From the NCBI GenBank assembly GCA_029945375.1, contig CM057059.1, forward strand, positions 744,001 through 808,000: a stretch of 64,000 nucleotides of DNA, given 5' to 3'. The position numbers were made by a program, and so were the translations under genes. The DNA is from Agaricus subrufescens (Eukaryota; Basidiomycota; Agaricomycetes; Agaricales; Agaricaceae). This document shows, in pieces, positions 47,194 through 58,504 of the stretch. Every line of letters starts with the position of its first letter. The first letter of the stretch is position 1. Below the pieces are notes generated by a model. The model saw nothing but the letters and a program-made list of their open reading frames with translations. It was not told the origin of the DNA and did no database searches.

Positions 47194-47875
47194 TTAGAGT
47201 TTCTGCCTCACCCCGTCGCCCTGCACCAGAAGGCATGGGCCCCCGTAGACGATGCGGTTCTCTAGACCATTCTCTTTGATGTAATCGACTACTGTGGGAT
47301 CTTCAGCGCCAGGTTGTATCCAGACAGCTGGGACATCGAGCTCCTTCGCTTCTCTGAGCACGTTGAGCGTCACCTTGAGGTGAAAATCAGTTAGACGTAT
47401 TTACAAACCATCGTTGGCACCTGCCTTGGCCGGTGTAACCACGCTGACAGACGTGGTCGAGGGAGATGTCAGTTCCTTGAGGGAAGATACAGTTGCCAGG
47501 CCCTCGAGTTCACTCTCTTTCTGTATGGACTATGTCGGTGGATCAAGTCCGCCGCCGCAAAGAATCAACTCACAGGATGAACAGGAGTCACTTTGAGGTT
47601 TCTTGCCTGATACCATTGAAGAACCTGCACACGATCGCGGGTTGAGAGTCAAAAGTGGCAATACATTGACCAAAGTCGACCTTGGTGCCAAACTTGGTCT
47701 GGTCCTTCGATGCTCCGACCACAGCGAACTGGGGAGAAGACAGGAAATTCTTCTTGATTTGCTCGGGATTGGCCATATCAGGCTTGCCGAACGTCGTTTG
47801 AGAAAAGGGCCCGGCGATTGCAAATGATGGTGTATATATCAGTCGTCGTGCAATCTTTCCGACAAGTCGCGCCAT
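47194..47875 (-). CDS. CoA-binding-domain protein (CoA_binding_2), possibly mitochondrial
   Basis: A small Rossmann protein like the nucleotide-binding part of succinyl-CoA synthetase. The frame from 47875 begins MARLVGKIARRLIYTPSFAI, a basic amphipathic start suggesting mitochondrial import, then MANPEQIKKNFLSSPQFAVV (a shorter isoform could start at 47776). GASKDQTKFGTKVLQWYQAR is the CoA-binding Rossmann turn, joined by an intron with a GTCGAC donor. LKVTPVHPKESELEG and the terminal AVWIQPGAEDPTVVDYIKEN follow. The stop is at 47194-47196. At least two introns are present. The activity is unknown for this family in fungi. It is divergent from MCY1 with 92 bases between start codons. Confidence 0.88.
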
Positions 47876-47967
47876 TGATCAGATGGACGCGGGAAGAATG
47901 ACATACAATATTTCGCTGACACCCGCCCCGAGCGCCTGTTGCGGATCACTGCATCGCACCTACGGCC

Positions 47968-50299
47968 ATGGCTTGGCTCCCCGCACCCGACCACTGGTCA
48001 CAGTCCAAATTCAAACATCTCTTTTTTGGCTTCCTTCTCGGCTTTGCCTTCTCAGCTTCCTCCGTCTCCCTTTCCCGCTACCTAAAGCTCAAAAAACGTC
48101 GGCAAGTCGAGAAATTCGAATCCCGGCCCATTGAACTCAGAAGTGATGAAATCGTGTCCGGAGTGACGGGCCTCATTGGTGCGAGTGGACATCGAGACTT
48201 CTGTATGAACGAAAAGACTGACACTACGCCAAGGAAATACGCCTTTAGTTAGAATAAATTCACTCAGCGATGCACTTGGCGTTGAGATTCTGGGAAAGGC
48301 AGAGGCGAGATTCTCCCACTGGCCTTACTCTCACATACCAGGTTTCTCATTGCATGTCCTCAGTATCTAAACCCAGGCGGGAGCGTCAAGGATCGTGTGG
48401 CCTTGCAGAGTGCGCCCAGCTCGTTTCAAAAACGTGTTAACCCCGCCTCATAATCCTTTTTGAAAAAATCATAGTGATCGAAGATGCTGAACTGACCGGC
48501 CTTTTACGCCCCCATACCGGTTCACGAATATTTGAAGGCACAGTCGGTTCGACTGGCATCTCCATTGCAACACTCGCCAAAGCCCGGTACGTTTCTTAAT
48601 TATTTATCCCACACCTATTAATTCGTGTCCACTGATTCGAAAACCGCAAGTGGTTATGATGCTAGTAGGTTGTTTTCTGATTTTTTATTCAGGAGAAAGA
48701 AAAAAATGATGCATTAATCACTCTAGCTATCATAATGCCCGATGATGTCGCCGAAGAGAAGGTCAACGCATTATTAGCCCTTGGAGCCAACGTGGAAAGA
48801 GTTCGTCCGGCAAGTATCGTTGACAAGAAACAGGTGCGCACGATCTGTCATTGATTTATTAAAAGAATTACACCAGTTGACCTATTCAATCCTACAAGTA
48901 CGTCGTGAGTACACGCTCATCTTACTGAGATTCGGAAACCAATCAAAATTCGGGGTCGACGATTTAGAATCTCGCTCGACAAAGGGCAAGCCATTTTGCG
49001 CAAGAAGAAGATTCTCTCGAATCTTCAACATCAAGTTTCGGTTCCCAGTCTCATACTCTTCACTCCACGCCTTCCTCAGTGGTAGTCACCACTTTATCAA
49101 ACGTTGATTTCGACAAGACTAATTGGCAAAACGACGAAGATTTTCTTACGAAACCACGAGGATACTTTGCTGACCAATTCGAGGTAAAGAAACCATCTCT
49201 TTTGGGTTATTCTCTTGATTTTTCATTGATATTTGGATAGAATAGAAGCAATTTTGAAGCGCACTTCAGAGGAACTGGTCCGGAAATTTGGAGGCAAACA
49301 AGTGGGCGTGTTGATGCCTTTGTCTCTGGTGCAGGTAACTAATACATCGGCTTATACGCCATCCTTACATTTTACTTAAACCCCTCTCTTTCCTAGGCAC
49401 AGGCGGAACCGTTGCTGGGACAGGAAAATATCTCAAAAGTGTAAATCCCCAAGTCGTTGTCGCCGTTGCTGATCCCGACGGAAGTGGGCTATACAACAAG
49501 GTGGGTCTAGTCAAATACAACAAAAATACCTAGAGATTTGGCTGATAAGTAAATCCAGGTCAAATACGGCGTGATGTATGATCGGAGGGAGGCTGAAGGG
49601 ACTAAAAGACGACACCAAGTCGATACAGTAGTCGAGGGAATGCAAGTCTTTTCTCTTTCTCTTTCTACTCTAAACTTACCTATTTTCATTTTATCTTAGT
49701 GGTATCAACCGTATGACGAACAATATCGAACTCGCTCTTCCAATCATCGACGATGCTTTCCGGTAAATATGCTATACCCAATCGTCTCTTGATCCTGTTA
49801 GCTAAAAAATTTTTTTTTTCAGGATTACTGATGAAGAAGCTGTTGCAATGTCACGATACCTTGTCAAACATGACGGTCTTTTCCTCGGTTCAAGTAGTGC
49901 ATGTAATCTCATCGCTTGCATCAAGTTGGTAAAGAAGTTAGGATGGAAAGATGGGCAACATGTCGCTACCATTTTGTGAGTCAGACATTTTTTCTTTTCT
50001 TCTCTCTCGTGTTTTGAAACGAGTCTGGGGCAGATGTGATTCTGGTTCTCGGCATTATTCAAAGGTAAGAATTGAATATATATATTTCGCAGGACCAGCA
50101 ATTGACACATATCATCGAAACGGATTAAATAGTTTTGGTGTGTTGAGATTTTTTCACTCTCGCCTTCACATATGTCTCATGCATACATCCACTCAGGAAT
50201 AATGAATACCTTCGAAAGGCCAATATCCCCGTTAATGAAAGATTGGTTCAAGATCTACTCGAACAACCGCTTGCACAGAAGGGCGACAATGTCCAGTAG
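47968..50299 (+). CDS. MCY1: Cysteine synthase 2 / Mcy1, PLP enzyme with N-terminal membrane anchor and 6-nt microexon
   Basis: A fold-type II PLP enzyme of the cysteine synthase group; yeast Mcy1 sits at the mitochondrial outer membrane with no proven reaction. The N-terminal helix (HLFFGFLLGFAFSASSVSL) is the anchor. Then come VSGVTGLIGNTPLVRINSLS (introns 48179-48233), the PLP Lys in NPGGSVKDRVA, GTVGSTGISIATLAKARGYD, MPDDVAEEKVNALLALGANV and VDKKQ. A 6-nt exon (48899-48904, coding YV) follows, then NLARQRASHFAQEEDSLESS and VVVTTLSNVDFDKTNWQNDE. SGAGTGGTVAGTGKYLKS is the phosphate loop. FLGSSSACNLIACIKLVKKL and VATILCDSGSRHYSKFWNNE close it, ending EQPLAQKGDNVQ. Reading without the microexon drops two conserved residues. 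It is convergent with the PIG-U gene. Confidence 0.9.
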
Positions 50300-50417
50300 A
50301 AGGGGTGACCCGCAGGACCAGTGTAAATATCACAGAACTCTCTATACCACCTTGCACAAGACATTGGATAAAGCGGCGCCTCCGCTCTTTTTGTTAGACT
50401 ACTATAATAATCACTAC

Positions 50418-52064
50418 TCATTCTTGTACAACTGCATAACCCTCTTTCTCCTCTCCAATTGCAATGCGCAAACCAGCCCAAATGACATCGATGAGCGCAG
50501 CACCATTCGAACAAGCGAAAACCAACGTCGAAGCGTAGAAAAAGTTGGCATTTCCAGTCCCGGTATTGAGCCATAAGTAATTGAAGAGGGGCATAAGGAG
50601 TGCTGCATGGAGATGAAGAAGCGCAGTAACCATTGGGTGTCGGAGATCTGAAAGAACAATGTCAGTATATGGAGCTAAAGCAAGTTTTTTGAGTAAGAGA
50701 CTCACAAGGGTAGACTTCGGGAAATAGGGCGAGGGAACTGAGGAAGAGGCCTGGATCTGACAGTGTTGGATAGGCCTTGAATGTCCCTAATACACCGAGA
50801 AGGATGAATGTGGCATATAAGGGGTCGTACCTGCAGATAATCGTAAGAATGAAGGCAGGAGGGAGAAAAAGAAACGTACTGGAATTTGATGCAGATAGGT
50901 AATGCATAGATCAAGAGGTGAACCTAGGGTCATGGTTAGCCATTATGACAGTGGGGTCAAAGCCATGACTGACTGTGAAGACCATGAGGAAGAACGGACG
51001 GAAATGGTCGAACATTTCCGTAAAGAAATACCACCATAGACCTGTGTTTGGAGTCAAATCAGGTAAAGTTAACCTACACGCAGTCAAGTTCAGAAGAGAG
51101 CTAAGGGTGAAGAGGAGGAAACCGTACGTGGCACCCCAAGTCTGTGGTATCCAATGTGTGCCGCCTGTGATGCTTGTGGATATGATGGCAAGGATTCCTG
51201 CGTACAACAAATATCTGCAAAAGAGGGGAATGATACGACCAAGGTTGGCAGTTAGAGAGTGCGGAGATGCGAGATTAGAGCGTGGGCCAGCAAGGAGAAG
51301 CAAAAGAACTGGGGGAAGAAGGATGAAGGTTGAGATGTCAATATGGAGAAGAATCGAGAGCAAGAAGAGAGAAAAAGACGCGTTTCCTGTATAAAAGTTG
51401 AGAGAAGAGAACGATTGAATAACGGTAACACAGACCTTCAGCAGCATATTTGACTGACAGGAGAGTCAAGGACGATTGGAAACTGGAAGACGACAAAGCC
51501 AAGGTGGGTAGGAAAACGTAGGGGTTCAAAAGGTAACTGTATGGTTGGTTATGAACGCTGTTACCGTCTGGATAGGTCTGACACACACCTCGCGGCGACC
51601 AAAATATCTCTTGACGTGGACGGTACATTCTGTCGTGCCCTCCAAGTCGACACAAGGGACCAAGCACCCACGATGTCGAAGGCAGTCCATAAGAGGGAAG
51701 CGAGGGTGCGCGAAGCAGGGAGTATTATCGAGAATAAGGCGAGAAGTAGGGGAGACTGTATGGTAAGTCAGCTCTCTGATCGAGGATACAAGCGCGGGTG
51801 ACAGGTTACATGTCGAAATGTCCCGCCAGAATATGGGTCTATGCTATGTTTGAAAAGGAATATCCCTTCTCTGACTGGATAGACAACACGGTGAGCAGCG
51901 CTTTGATGCAGGTGTCGAATGTACTGACGTTGGGTATAAGATGACAGCGGGGTGGACAGCAACTGGTCATGACCGAGGACCTTTGAGGGCGAGAACAGCG
52001 CGAGAAGTAGTCTGAACGCGACAAGCGCCAGCGCGGCGGCTTTGGGCCCACGGGAAGGAGGCAT
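50418..52064 (-). CDS. GAB1: PIG-U / Gab1, GPI transamidase subunit
   Basis: PIG-U (yeast Gab1/Cdc91) is a multi-pass ER membrane subunit of the complex that attaches GPI anchors to proteins. From ATG 52064: MPPSRGPKAAALALVAFRLL opens the first helix. The hallmark segment is LTPNTGLWWYFFTEMFDHFR followed by PFFLMVFTV. Other membrane segments include FSLFLLSILLHIDISTFILL, LRHPMVTALLHLHAALLMPL and NANFFYASTLVFACSNGAAL. The end is EEKEGYAVVQE. Several introns of 50-60 nt are visible (for example near 50650-50705, 50885-50915 and 51390-51430). I did not verify every exon sum. It is divergent from the tRNA and palC. Confidence 0.88.
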
Positions 52065-52142
52065 TCAATTTCGGAAAACACAAACGGCGAACTTGGCCAA
52101 TGGGAGATGCCTGATGGCAATGACGGAACGACCCAGTATTAA

Positions 52143-52243
52143 GGGTCGATGGCGTAGTTGGTTATCGCATCTGTCTAACACCTTCTCCGGCAATCTGCTG
52201 GGCGGTTCACAGAAGGTCCTCAGTTCGAACCTGGGTCGACTCA
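52143..52243 (+). tRNA. tRNA-Val(AAC) with 27-nt intron
   Basis: Acceptor strands GGGTCGA (52143-52149) and TCGACTC (52236-52242) pair over seven positions, with A52243 as discriminator. The D arm is GCG...CGC with the A box TGGCGTAGTTGG. The anticodon stem TCTGT/ACAGA (52170-52174 and 52209-52213) holds the loop C-T-A-A-C-A-C, giving anticodon AAC. An intron at 52181-52207 follows position 37, as is canonical. The T arm is CTCAG-TTCGAAC-CTGGG with a perfect B box. A T-run (CTTTTTC) right after the gene serves as Pol III terminator. The similarity to yeast tRNA-Val(AAC) in the anticodon arm supports the identity. Confidence 0.92.
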
Positions 52244-52256
52244 CTTTTTCTTTCTC
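52244..52256 (+). terminator. Pol III terminator of tRNA-Val
   Basis: T5 run followed by a C/T-rich stretch immediately 3' of the tRNA. Confidence 0.6.
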
Positions 52257-52282
52257 CCTTCCTTCCTTGATCGCCGCCTGTC

Positions 52283-53844
52283 ATGTATCTCTACGAGCTG
52301 CCGACAACAGGAAGCGTCTCTTTTTCAGAGCTTTGTGTTGATCAATCCGCTGATAGAATCTATACTACTCGCATCCTTGAAGTGACACAAGCGAGAGCAA
52401 ACATCCGGACCGCACTCAAGGCGAGTAAGAGGACCGAAGATAGCGCGAGGGACTTTCTTGCGTTGACAAAAGTAAGGCCTTTGCGCCGCTCACGTCGGTG
52501 TTTTCTCAACTTTGCTAGGTGCTTGAGGACTATCTTCCCTTAATCCGGGCATTGATCACCTGTGCTGCTCACGATGAAATAAATTTCAAGTCAGAACTCT
52601 GTGAGAGATTTGAGATCCTTCCCCCAGCATTTCTCCTGTCTGATAAACTTATCTAGCCTTCAGTTGGCGGAGTACGCTGTCCAACAACATTCTAAATTCT
52701 CCCCGAGTTTCTGTTACCGGGTTGCACGCGGACCTCGCTTTCACCCTCTTGACGTATGCATTCACCCTGTCAAATTTGGCTCATGCGACGGTACAGTCTA
52801 TCGGAGCTTATGAACATGACCGCACGATTACGAAAGTCCAACGAGAGCGAAAGGACGAGCAATTGAACGTGGCGTTCGGATTCCTGTGCAAGGCAAGCGG
52901 TATATTCATGTATATCGCCGACACATTGCTCTCCGAGTGGAAGGCAAGCAGAAGAGGAGGTTCAGATGCGTCAAAACTACCACCTGACCTCAAGCAAGAA
53001 GTCATTACTGCACTGTCCAAGTACGCAGACAGCTTTTTGATCACCAAAGTACGATTCACATTCTTACAAGGATGGCACTGGCTGATGCTCAGTCACTCGC
53101 AATTCGGAAAAGATTATCGAAAGCTGCATTCGAGAGCAATATTACTCCAGGACCACCTCTTCCTAGCTCCCATCCACCTGTCAGTTTTATCGCGAAGCTA
53201 CACTTAGAGTGTGCGGCGTTATACGGGTCTGCGAAAACATTGGCAAAGGCAACCGGAGGCAATACTTTCTCATCGGAAGTCAGGAAATACCTGACTGATC
53301 GAAACGCTTTCCATACAGCCCTTTCTCATAAATGGCTAGGTATCGAGGCAGGAGAGAAAGGTGGAGCAGACAGGGCGGGGGATGCCGTTGCGTTCCTCGC
53401 TTGGGCTAAAGAAGAACTCGAGACACTGAAAGATAGCAATCCTACTCTCCAGATAGTCAAAGGAGACAAGGAAAAAACGAAGAAGAACCAACTCTTAGAC
53501 GAGTTGGACAGCACGGATACCTTCTACAAATATTATAAGAAGATGAATGATTCGGTACGTTTGCCTGTCTGCCACGTCTGCCACAATACCCGAATCACAC
53601 TGATTCACGACATCTGTAGTTACACTTTCAGCCTATACCAAGCCAACCAGATCTCAAATCTCGCATCCCTGCGGGACTCGCCGCAGCACAGACACGTCCC
53701 TACGCTCCGCCTAATCCCGCTTTTGGCCCCGGTTCTCTAGAAGATGTTGATAGACAAACTGGTGCACTTGAGATCGGAGATAGCCCGACTGAGTCACAGA
53801 AGGCTCCCAGTGCGAATTATGCAGGGGCTGGAAGTTATTTTTGA
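52283..53844 (+). CDS. palC: BRO1-domain protein, pH-response regulator PalC-like
   Basis: PalC is a BRO1-domain protein of the Rim/Pal alkaline-pH signalling pathway and links ESCRT-III to the plasma-membrane complex. From ATG 52283: MYLYELPTTGSVSFSELCVD, the PalC-type start, then TRILEVTQARANIRTALKAS. The BRO1 core continues through GLHADLAFTLLTYAFTLSNL, HDRTITKVQRERKDEQLNVA and KASGIFMYIADTLLSEWKAS. An intron (donor AA|GTACGC, ending before G at 53071) joins ALSK to MALADAQSLAIRKRL. AKLHLECAALYGSAKTLAKA and HTALSHKWLGIEAGEKGGAD follow. The Pro-rich tail ends YAGAGSYF. The minus strand carries a GCCAAG (PacC-type core) at 52092-52097 upstream; whether it is used is unknown. The start lies only 39 bases after the tRNA. 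Confidence 0.88.
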
Positions 53845-54259
53845 GGGCTTATTGTATATAAGTCGCGCGCACTGTGTGCTTTTTGAAAAAAAAACAGCCT
53901 GCGGATTCGTGATATCAGAGCAGGATAATTATACACGGGAAATTTATTTATTTCAGGTTCTATCGACAGCGTAGCTCATCTGCGGTACCAGCTCACTGGC
54001 ATACCATTCCACTCTGGGTCGGCTGAGGATTATCTTGTTTCGATCTGTAAATTTTCGCTCAAGCTATGTATTCTTAGGCCTGCCAGATATGACGACAGAG
54101 TGAATATTTACTACTTTTTCCCATCTTAAAGTGTCTCTCGACATGCGGGCATCGTTCAGTGACAGTTCTAGCCTGTGGCCCGTGCGTGAGAAACCCCGAG
54201 TCAAACTAACGCCGTGTCGGAGTTTGAATTGTCCTGGGTTTCTCGCAATGTGCATGTAG

Positions 54260-54267
54260 TATAAAAG
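54260..54267 (+). promoter_or_regulatory. TATA box of the TFIIA large-subunit gene
   Basis: TATAAAAG lies 95 bases before the proposed ATG at 54362, within the 517-bp palC to TFIIA spacer, which otherwise shows no gene. Confidence 0.5.
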
Positions 54268-54361
54268 GGACCTTGCCTCATTCCCATCACCTCCCGCGTT
54301 GAACTCCCGTGACCGCAGAGTCACTGTCCTCAACGCTAGCAACGACATCCACGATTTACAG

Positions 54362-55583
54362 ATGTCTAATAAGATAGTGGTGAGCTGCTCACCAATTACT
54401 GGTTGCAGTAAGATGCTGGATTTTGACGACAATATTTCTTGGGATTATTGAGCCTTCTATTTACCGCACCGTTATTGACGATGTTATCGCAAACATTAAA
54501 TCCGAATTTGACGAGTATGGTGTCTCAGAGGATGTCCTCGCCGAATTGCAGAGTGTAAGTATTTTTGGCATCTACCCTCTCCTGTATCTGATAGATTTCA
54601 TAGAAATGGGAGACCAAGGTTATAGCATCCCATGTAGCTGAATTCGAGTCTCCGCCACAACCACAGCAACCCGTAGCGCAACCCCATCCTCCGGCGCACC
54701 CTGCGTATCCTCCACATGCGATGCATATGATGCAAACACATTATACAGCAAACCCCTACGCTGCTATGGCACCTCCACCTGCTGGCGGACAGCCCCAAGT
54801 AAAGGCAGAACCAGTCGAATCGCGATACATGCTAGCTCAAAACTACTACGCACCTTCGCTACCTGGTCCCAATCTAGGTAGAACTCTTCCACCGCCGGTG
54901 CCAACTGCACCACATGCCGGAGGTCAGACTAGTGTTCTTTCGTTTCCTCGACCTGGTCAAACACAACCACCTGCACCCACAGCTCGTCCTTATGTACCTC
55001 CCGCGCCTGCTCCTATACAATCGCCAGCGACCAGTCAGTCACCGCCAGTGAATGGGCACGCGACTCCTGCGACAGGAAGCCAGCCTGCGTCTGCTGCTGC
55101 ACAGCGGATACCACAGGTTGATGGTCCCTCGGAGTCATCTGGAGATGAAGGCTCTCCGGAGCCTACGGGATATGCGCCTCGAACGTCTCATCCTTCACTG
55201 CCTCAGCCTGGGTCTGTTCAACCGTTGCAGCAGCAACCCTCCGTGACCAAAGATGAAGAAGCCATCAATAGTGATCTGGATGATTCCGACACTGAGAATG
55301 AGGCTGAGGCTGAGGAGGGAGGTGCCGGTGATACTGATATCGTATTTTGCACTTATGACAAGGTAATACTATTGGTCCCTCCTTCCTAACCCTTGTTGAT
55401 GACGCGTATTCAGGTTGCTCGGGTCAAGAACAAATGGAAATGTATCCTCAAAGACGGAATGATCCACGTCAACGGCAAGGACTATTTATTTGCCAAGTGC
55501 ACCGGGTCAGTCTTATCTATCTACATCTTGATCTTCATTGCATTACTAAATTCTTCTATTTCTCCAGCGAGTTTGAATGGTAA
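54362..55583 (+). CDS. TOA1: TFIIA large subunit (alpha/beta), Toa1
   Basis: TFIIA stabilises TBP on TATA DNA. The first exon is only 18 nt: MSNKIV (54362-54379), then an intron to PSIYRTVIDDVIANIKSEFD with VSEDVLAELQ, the N-terminal four-helix domain. The middle is a long Pro/Gln/Ala-rich disordered linker (residues about 60-320), as in all TFIIA alpha/beta subunits. The acidic segment DEEAINSDLDDSDTENEAEA precedes the beta-barrel part: DIVFCTYDK, intron, VARVKNKWKCILKDGMIHVN, GKDYLFAKCTGEFEW. The last intron recovers the conserved final residues GEFEW. A start at 54423 inside intron 1 would lose the conserved MSNKIV. Confidence 0.94.
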
Positions 55584-56796
55584 ACAATTAATCAAATCGC
55601 CTTCGCAAGTCAAATTGGTGGTTTAATTTCCTTTCTCTGTTGGTCCTTTGTCATTTTCCATAATCTTTTTTTTCATCAGCTTGGCTCTCCATTAGCTCAT
55701 CAATCCATACCTACTCTACACGCTCCACCTTTTTTTTTTTATTTTTTCTTTTCCGGCACACTATACATATGCAAGCTCTCTTGCTTATATCTCTTTCCGG
55801 CATGGTAACCCCCATCAAAAACATCGACAGCGCTTGTACAGAAAAAAAAAAGAACAAAAGAACATTTTTCTTTGAAACAATCGAAGACCCGCATCTCGGT
55901 AATTCAAAAAAAAATGTACACATGATCCGCCCCGGATATCGGGTTCACTCCTTCTCAACACTTTTACTCCACTTTTCACTCCCATTTGGTCAAGTTCAGT
56001 CCGATTCGGAGTAATTTTTTTTGAAGGAGATGGGAGAAAGAAAAACCCAAAAAACAAGGTTTCGGGAGGCAGCGAGGTTTTTTTTTTCCAGTTATTCAAT
56101 TTACATCAATTAATCATTGACTTGGAACGTCGTATATTTTTTCGCCAATCATCTGTTCGTCTCTCCATATCTGTACAATATCACCTGTTCCCTGCATGCT
56201 CAGTCATTTGATACGTGGGATTACTCTTCCAACGCTGATGAACGTGGAGTATCATAAAATCAAGGGAGGGCGCCGTTACATGCCGGGCAAGCTGCTATTC
56301 AACAAAGAAAAAAAGAAGCTTTGTCGACCGCATTGTCCTCGTTCCAAGCCTCGGAAATCCCCAGGTTAAGCATTGTGCACGGAGTAAAATTTTGCCTTCA
56401 CGATGGTACCCAAGTGTAAACCTCCATAAGAGGAGTTTGCAACGCGTTAAACACCCGAGTAGGACTTGATCAGCCAGCAGTAGGAAAAGTAGAGGCGGAG
56501 TATCCAGCCCTGATATCAATTTGAGGTACATGGTTTAAGAACGGTTTTCGGTAATGAAAATTCGAGGAAAATGATAGCATCGATGCATGTGTATGGGATT
56601 ATAAATGAAGAATGAGATGGTATAATTATCTTAGCAAAGAATTCCTAATGCCAGGTGACTTGCCGTAAATTGGGAGAGAGAGAGTGCAGTATAAGCCATG
56701 CGTTATCGATGAAAAAAAAAATTTGAAAGAAAAGGATCCATGATGTCTTCGTTTCAGGACCTACTTGCAAGACATATCTCGGGCGCAAAGCATCGA
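55584..56796. other. Convergent spacer, TFIIA to WOPR-B
   Basis: About 1.2 kb with long A and T runs (55725-55750, 55843-55852, 56080-56090, 56706-56720). No open frame with protein-like composition is present. Confidence 0.5.
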
Positions 56797-58504
56797 TCAA
56801 CGCGGTCTCGGTCCAAGGCGTCGGAGGGCTCTGTCGTCCATGGGTTCCCTTCGGTATGTTTGAGAACGCGAAGTCAGCGGCGCCAGATCCAAATCCTTGC
56901 ATAGTATACTTCCGGTAAATTCCACGTCCGATACATTCGACTGCTGGAGAGAACTGGACGAAGAGGTTGAAGCGGTCGAGTGGGCACTCTGTGTTTTATC
57001 CAGGCTAATGGCGACGGAAAAGTCGTAGGAGATGGAGTATGTTTCCTGCAATATACTAAGGGGAGGCAATGGCTCTCGAGTAGGACCACTTGGGTTAGTA
57101 TTTAACGGAGTCAAGTATTGAACCGACTGGTGCGGTTGTGGTCTAGGAATAGTACTTGTATCGGCTTGTGGTATATGAGGAGTAGGTCGTGTAGCAAGAG
57201 AAGACGCGGGGGCAGGATGATCATGTCTATTTCCAGAATACATGGAAGAAATTGACAAGCCAAAGGTTCTGGTATGGTCTGCGGGCCACCGAGGCTCCAT
57301 AATCAACGGAGTCCTGGCGGGTCTCCCAGAAGTGGATTCACTACTATGCAAACCTACCCCTGGTGGAGAGGTATGACTGGTGCCCGGTACGCTTCTGCCC
57401 TCAAGCTGGGGCGGGGGAATAGGCGCAAGGTCTCGTCGGGCACTAGTAGCTGCAGAGGTACCGGACGCTGGCCCGGGTTGAGAGTGGTAGTTGTATTGGG
57501 GCTGACCCGCAGTGGGAGGAGGACGGGAAGTAGGAAGAAGGGGCCGGTAAGGCAGGGAGCGAGTCGGATAGGGATTGGCATCTTGGAGGGTGAGTTTCAA
57601 TGAGGTGTGGTTGTTTGAATCAGAAACACCGTTAACAGGGTACGGGGGAACTGGATCTTGGAGTGAAGATGTAGCAGATGCGTCGTGATTGGGGTAAGGT
57701 TGGTACATGAGAACCTGACCGGAGGACTCTGGCTGATTGGGGAGCGTAGGTGCCGGAAACGGCGCATATCTCGAGGCACTGGTAGACTTGGAAGATTCAC
57801 CGGAACGGCTTTCCTCGTTCTTGTAACGAGCCTTCGTGACCCTGGTACTCTTGAATACTCCGTCTGGGACTTTAAGGTCGTGTACGCCGCGTATATCATC
57901 TATGGAGCCAAGTTGATCGACCGTTGCTTGAGTGAAGTAAGCAGCTGTGAAGCAATGTGCATATATGAGTACAGGACTCGGCCGCGGAATGAACAGACAA
58001 ACTGAGATGCCATTTTCTTCTCCCTTTGTCTGTCTCGACCCAAACCGAGTAGGTTTGTTTGACCAGAGGGTCCCAATCGCGTGGCGGATGCCTTTGGAGC
58101 ACTGGTGAGTAACGATATATCCCTACGCGACGAGCCGGAGTGCACCTACGGGTTTGCACAGTCGGGGGAGGGAGAGTACTTTTCATAGTAGAAAAGAAAC
58201 TCCTGTGTGATGGTGTATGGGTTAGCTCCGATGGAGGTACATGGAGGTCGAGACATACGTCGCGGACGCGGGAGGGCGACCAACGGCGACCCTCCGTGAA
58301 GCGTTCGATGCCGAGGCCCGTCAGCTCGGTGTGAGGACCGCGTTCTTCCCAAGCATAGACGCATCCCGTGCGCAGCTGCATGCGCTCGTCGGCATCGAGG
58401 CGGCGGGTGACCATCCGGAGAACGCCCTGCTGCACGGCATAGAAAATCTTCTGTGCGTCGGCGACAGAGCGGATGCGGATGCCAATGCACGTCGGGTGCT
58501 GCAT
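56797..58504 (-). CDS. WOPR-domain transcription factor (Gti1/Pac2/Wor1 family), copy B
   Basis: Minus-strand exons 58504-58259, 58202-58160, 58101-58003 and 57944-56797 close at 511 aa. First WOPR half: MQHPTCIGIRIRSVADAQKI, MVTRRLDADERMQLRTG, VYAWEERGPHTELTGLGIER and SPSRVRD, then EFLFYYEK. Second half: DPLVKQTYSVWVETDKGRRK and WHLTAYFTQATVDQL. The C-terminal 330 residues are Pro/Ser/Thr-rich and disordered, much longer than in copies A and C, and end near LAPLTSRSQTYRREPMDDRA. Copy B lacks the intron after ELTG that A has at the same place. The third exon uses donor T|GTGCAA. An in-frame ATG at 58540 would add MSRSHTTTLFSP. The gene is intact. Confidence 0.92.

Noticed and set aside
48834..49140. 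Apparent frameshift in the cysteine-synthase-like gene
   Set aside because: Explained by a 6-nt exon and two normal introns; the downstream frame then matches the family.
58003..58160. Apparent stop inside the WOPR-B domain
   Set aside because: A donor at T|GTGCAA removes the stop and joins the two WOPR halves in frame.
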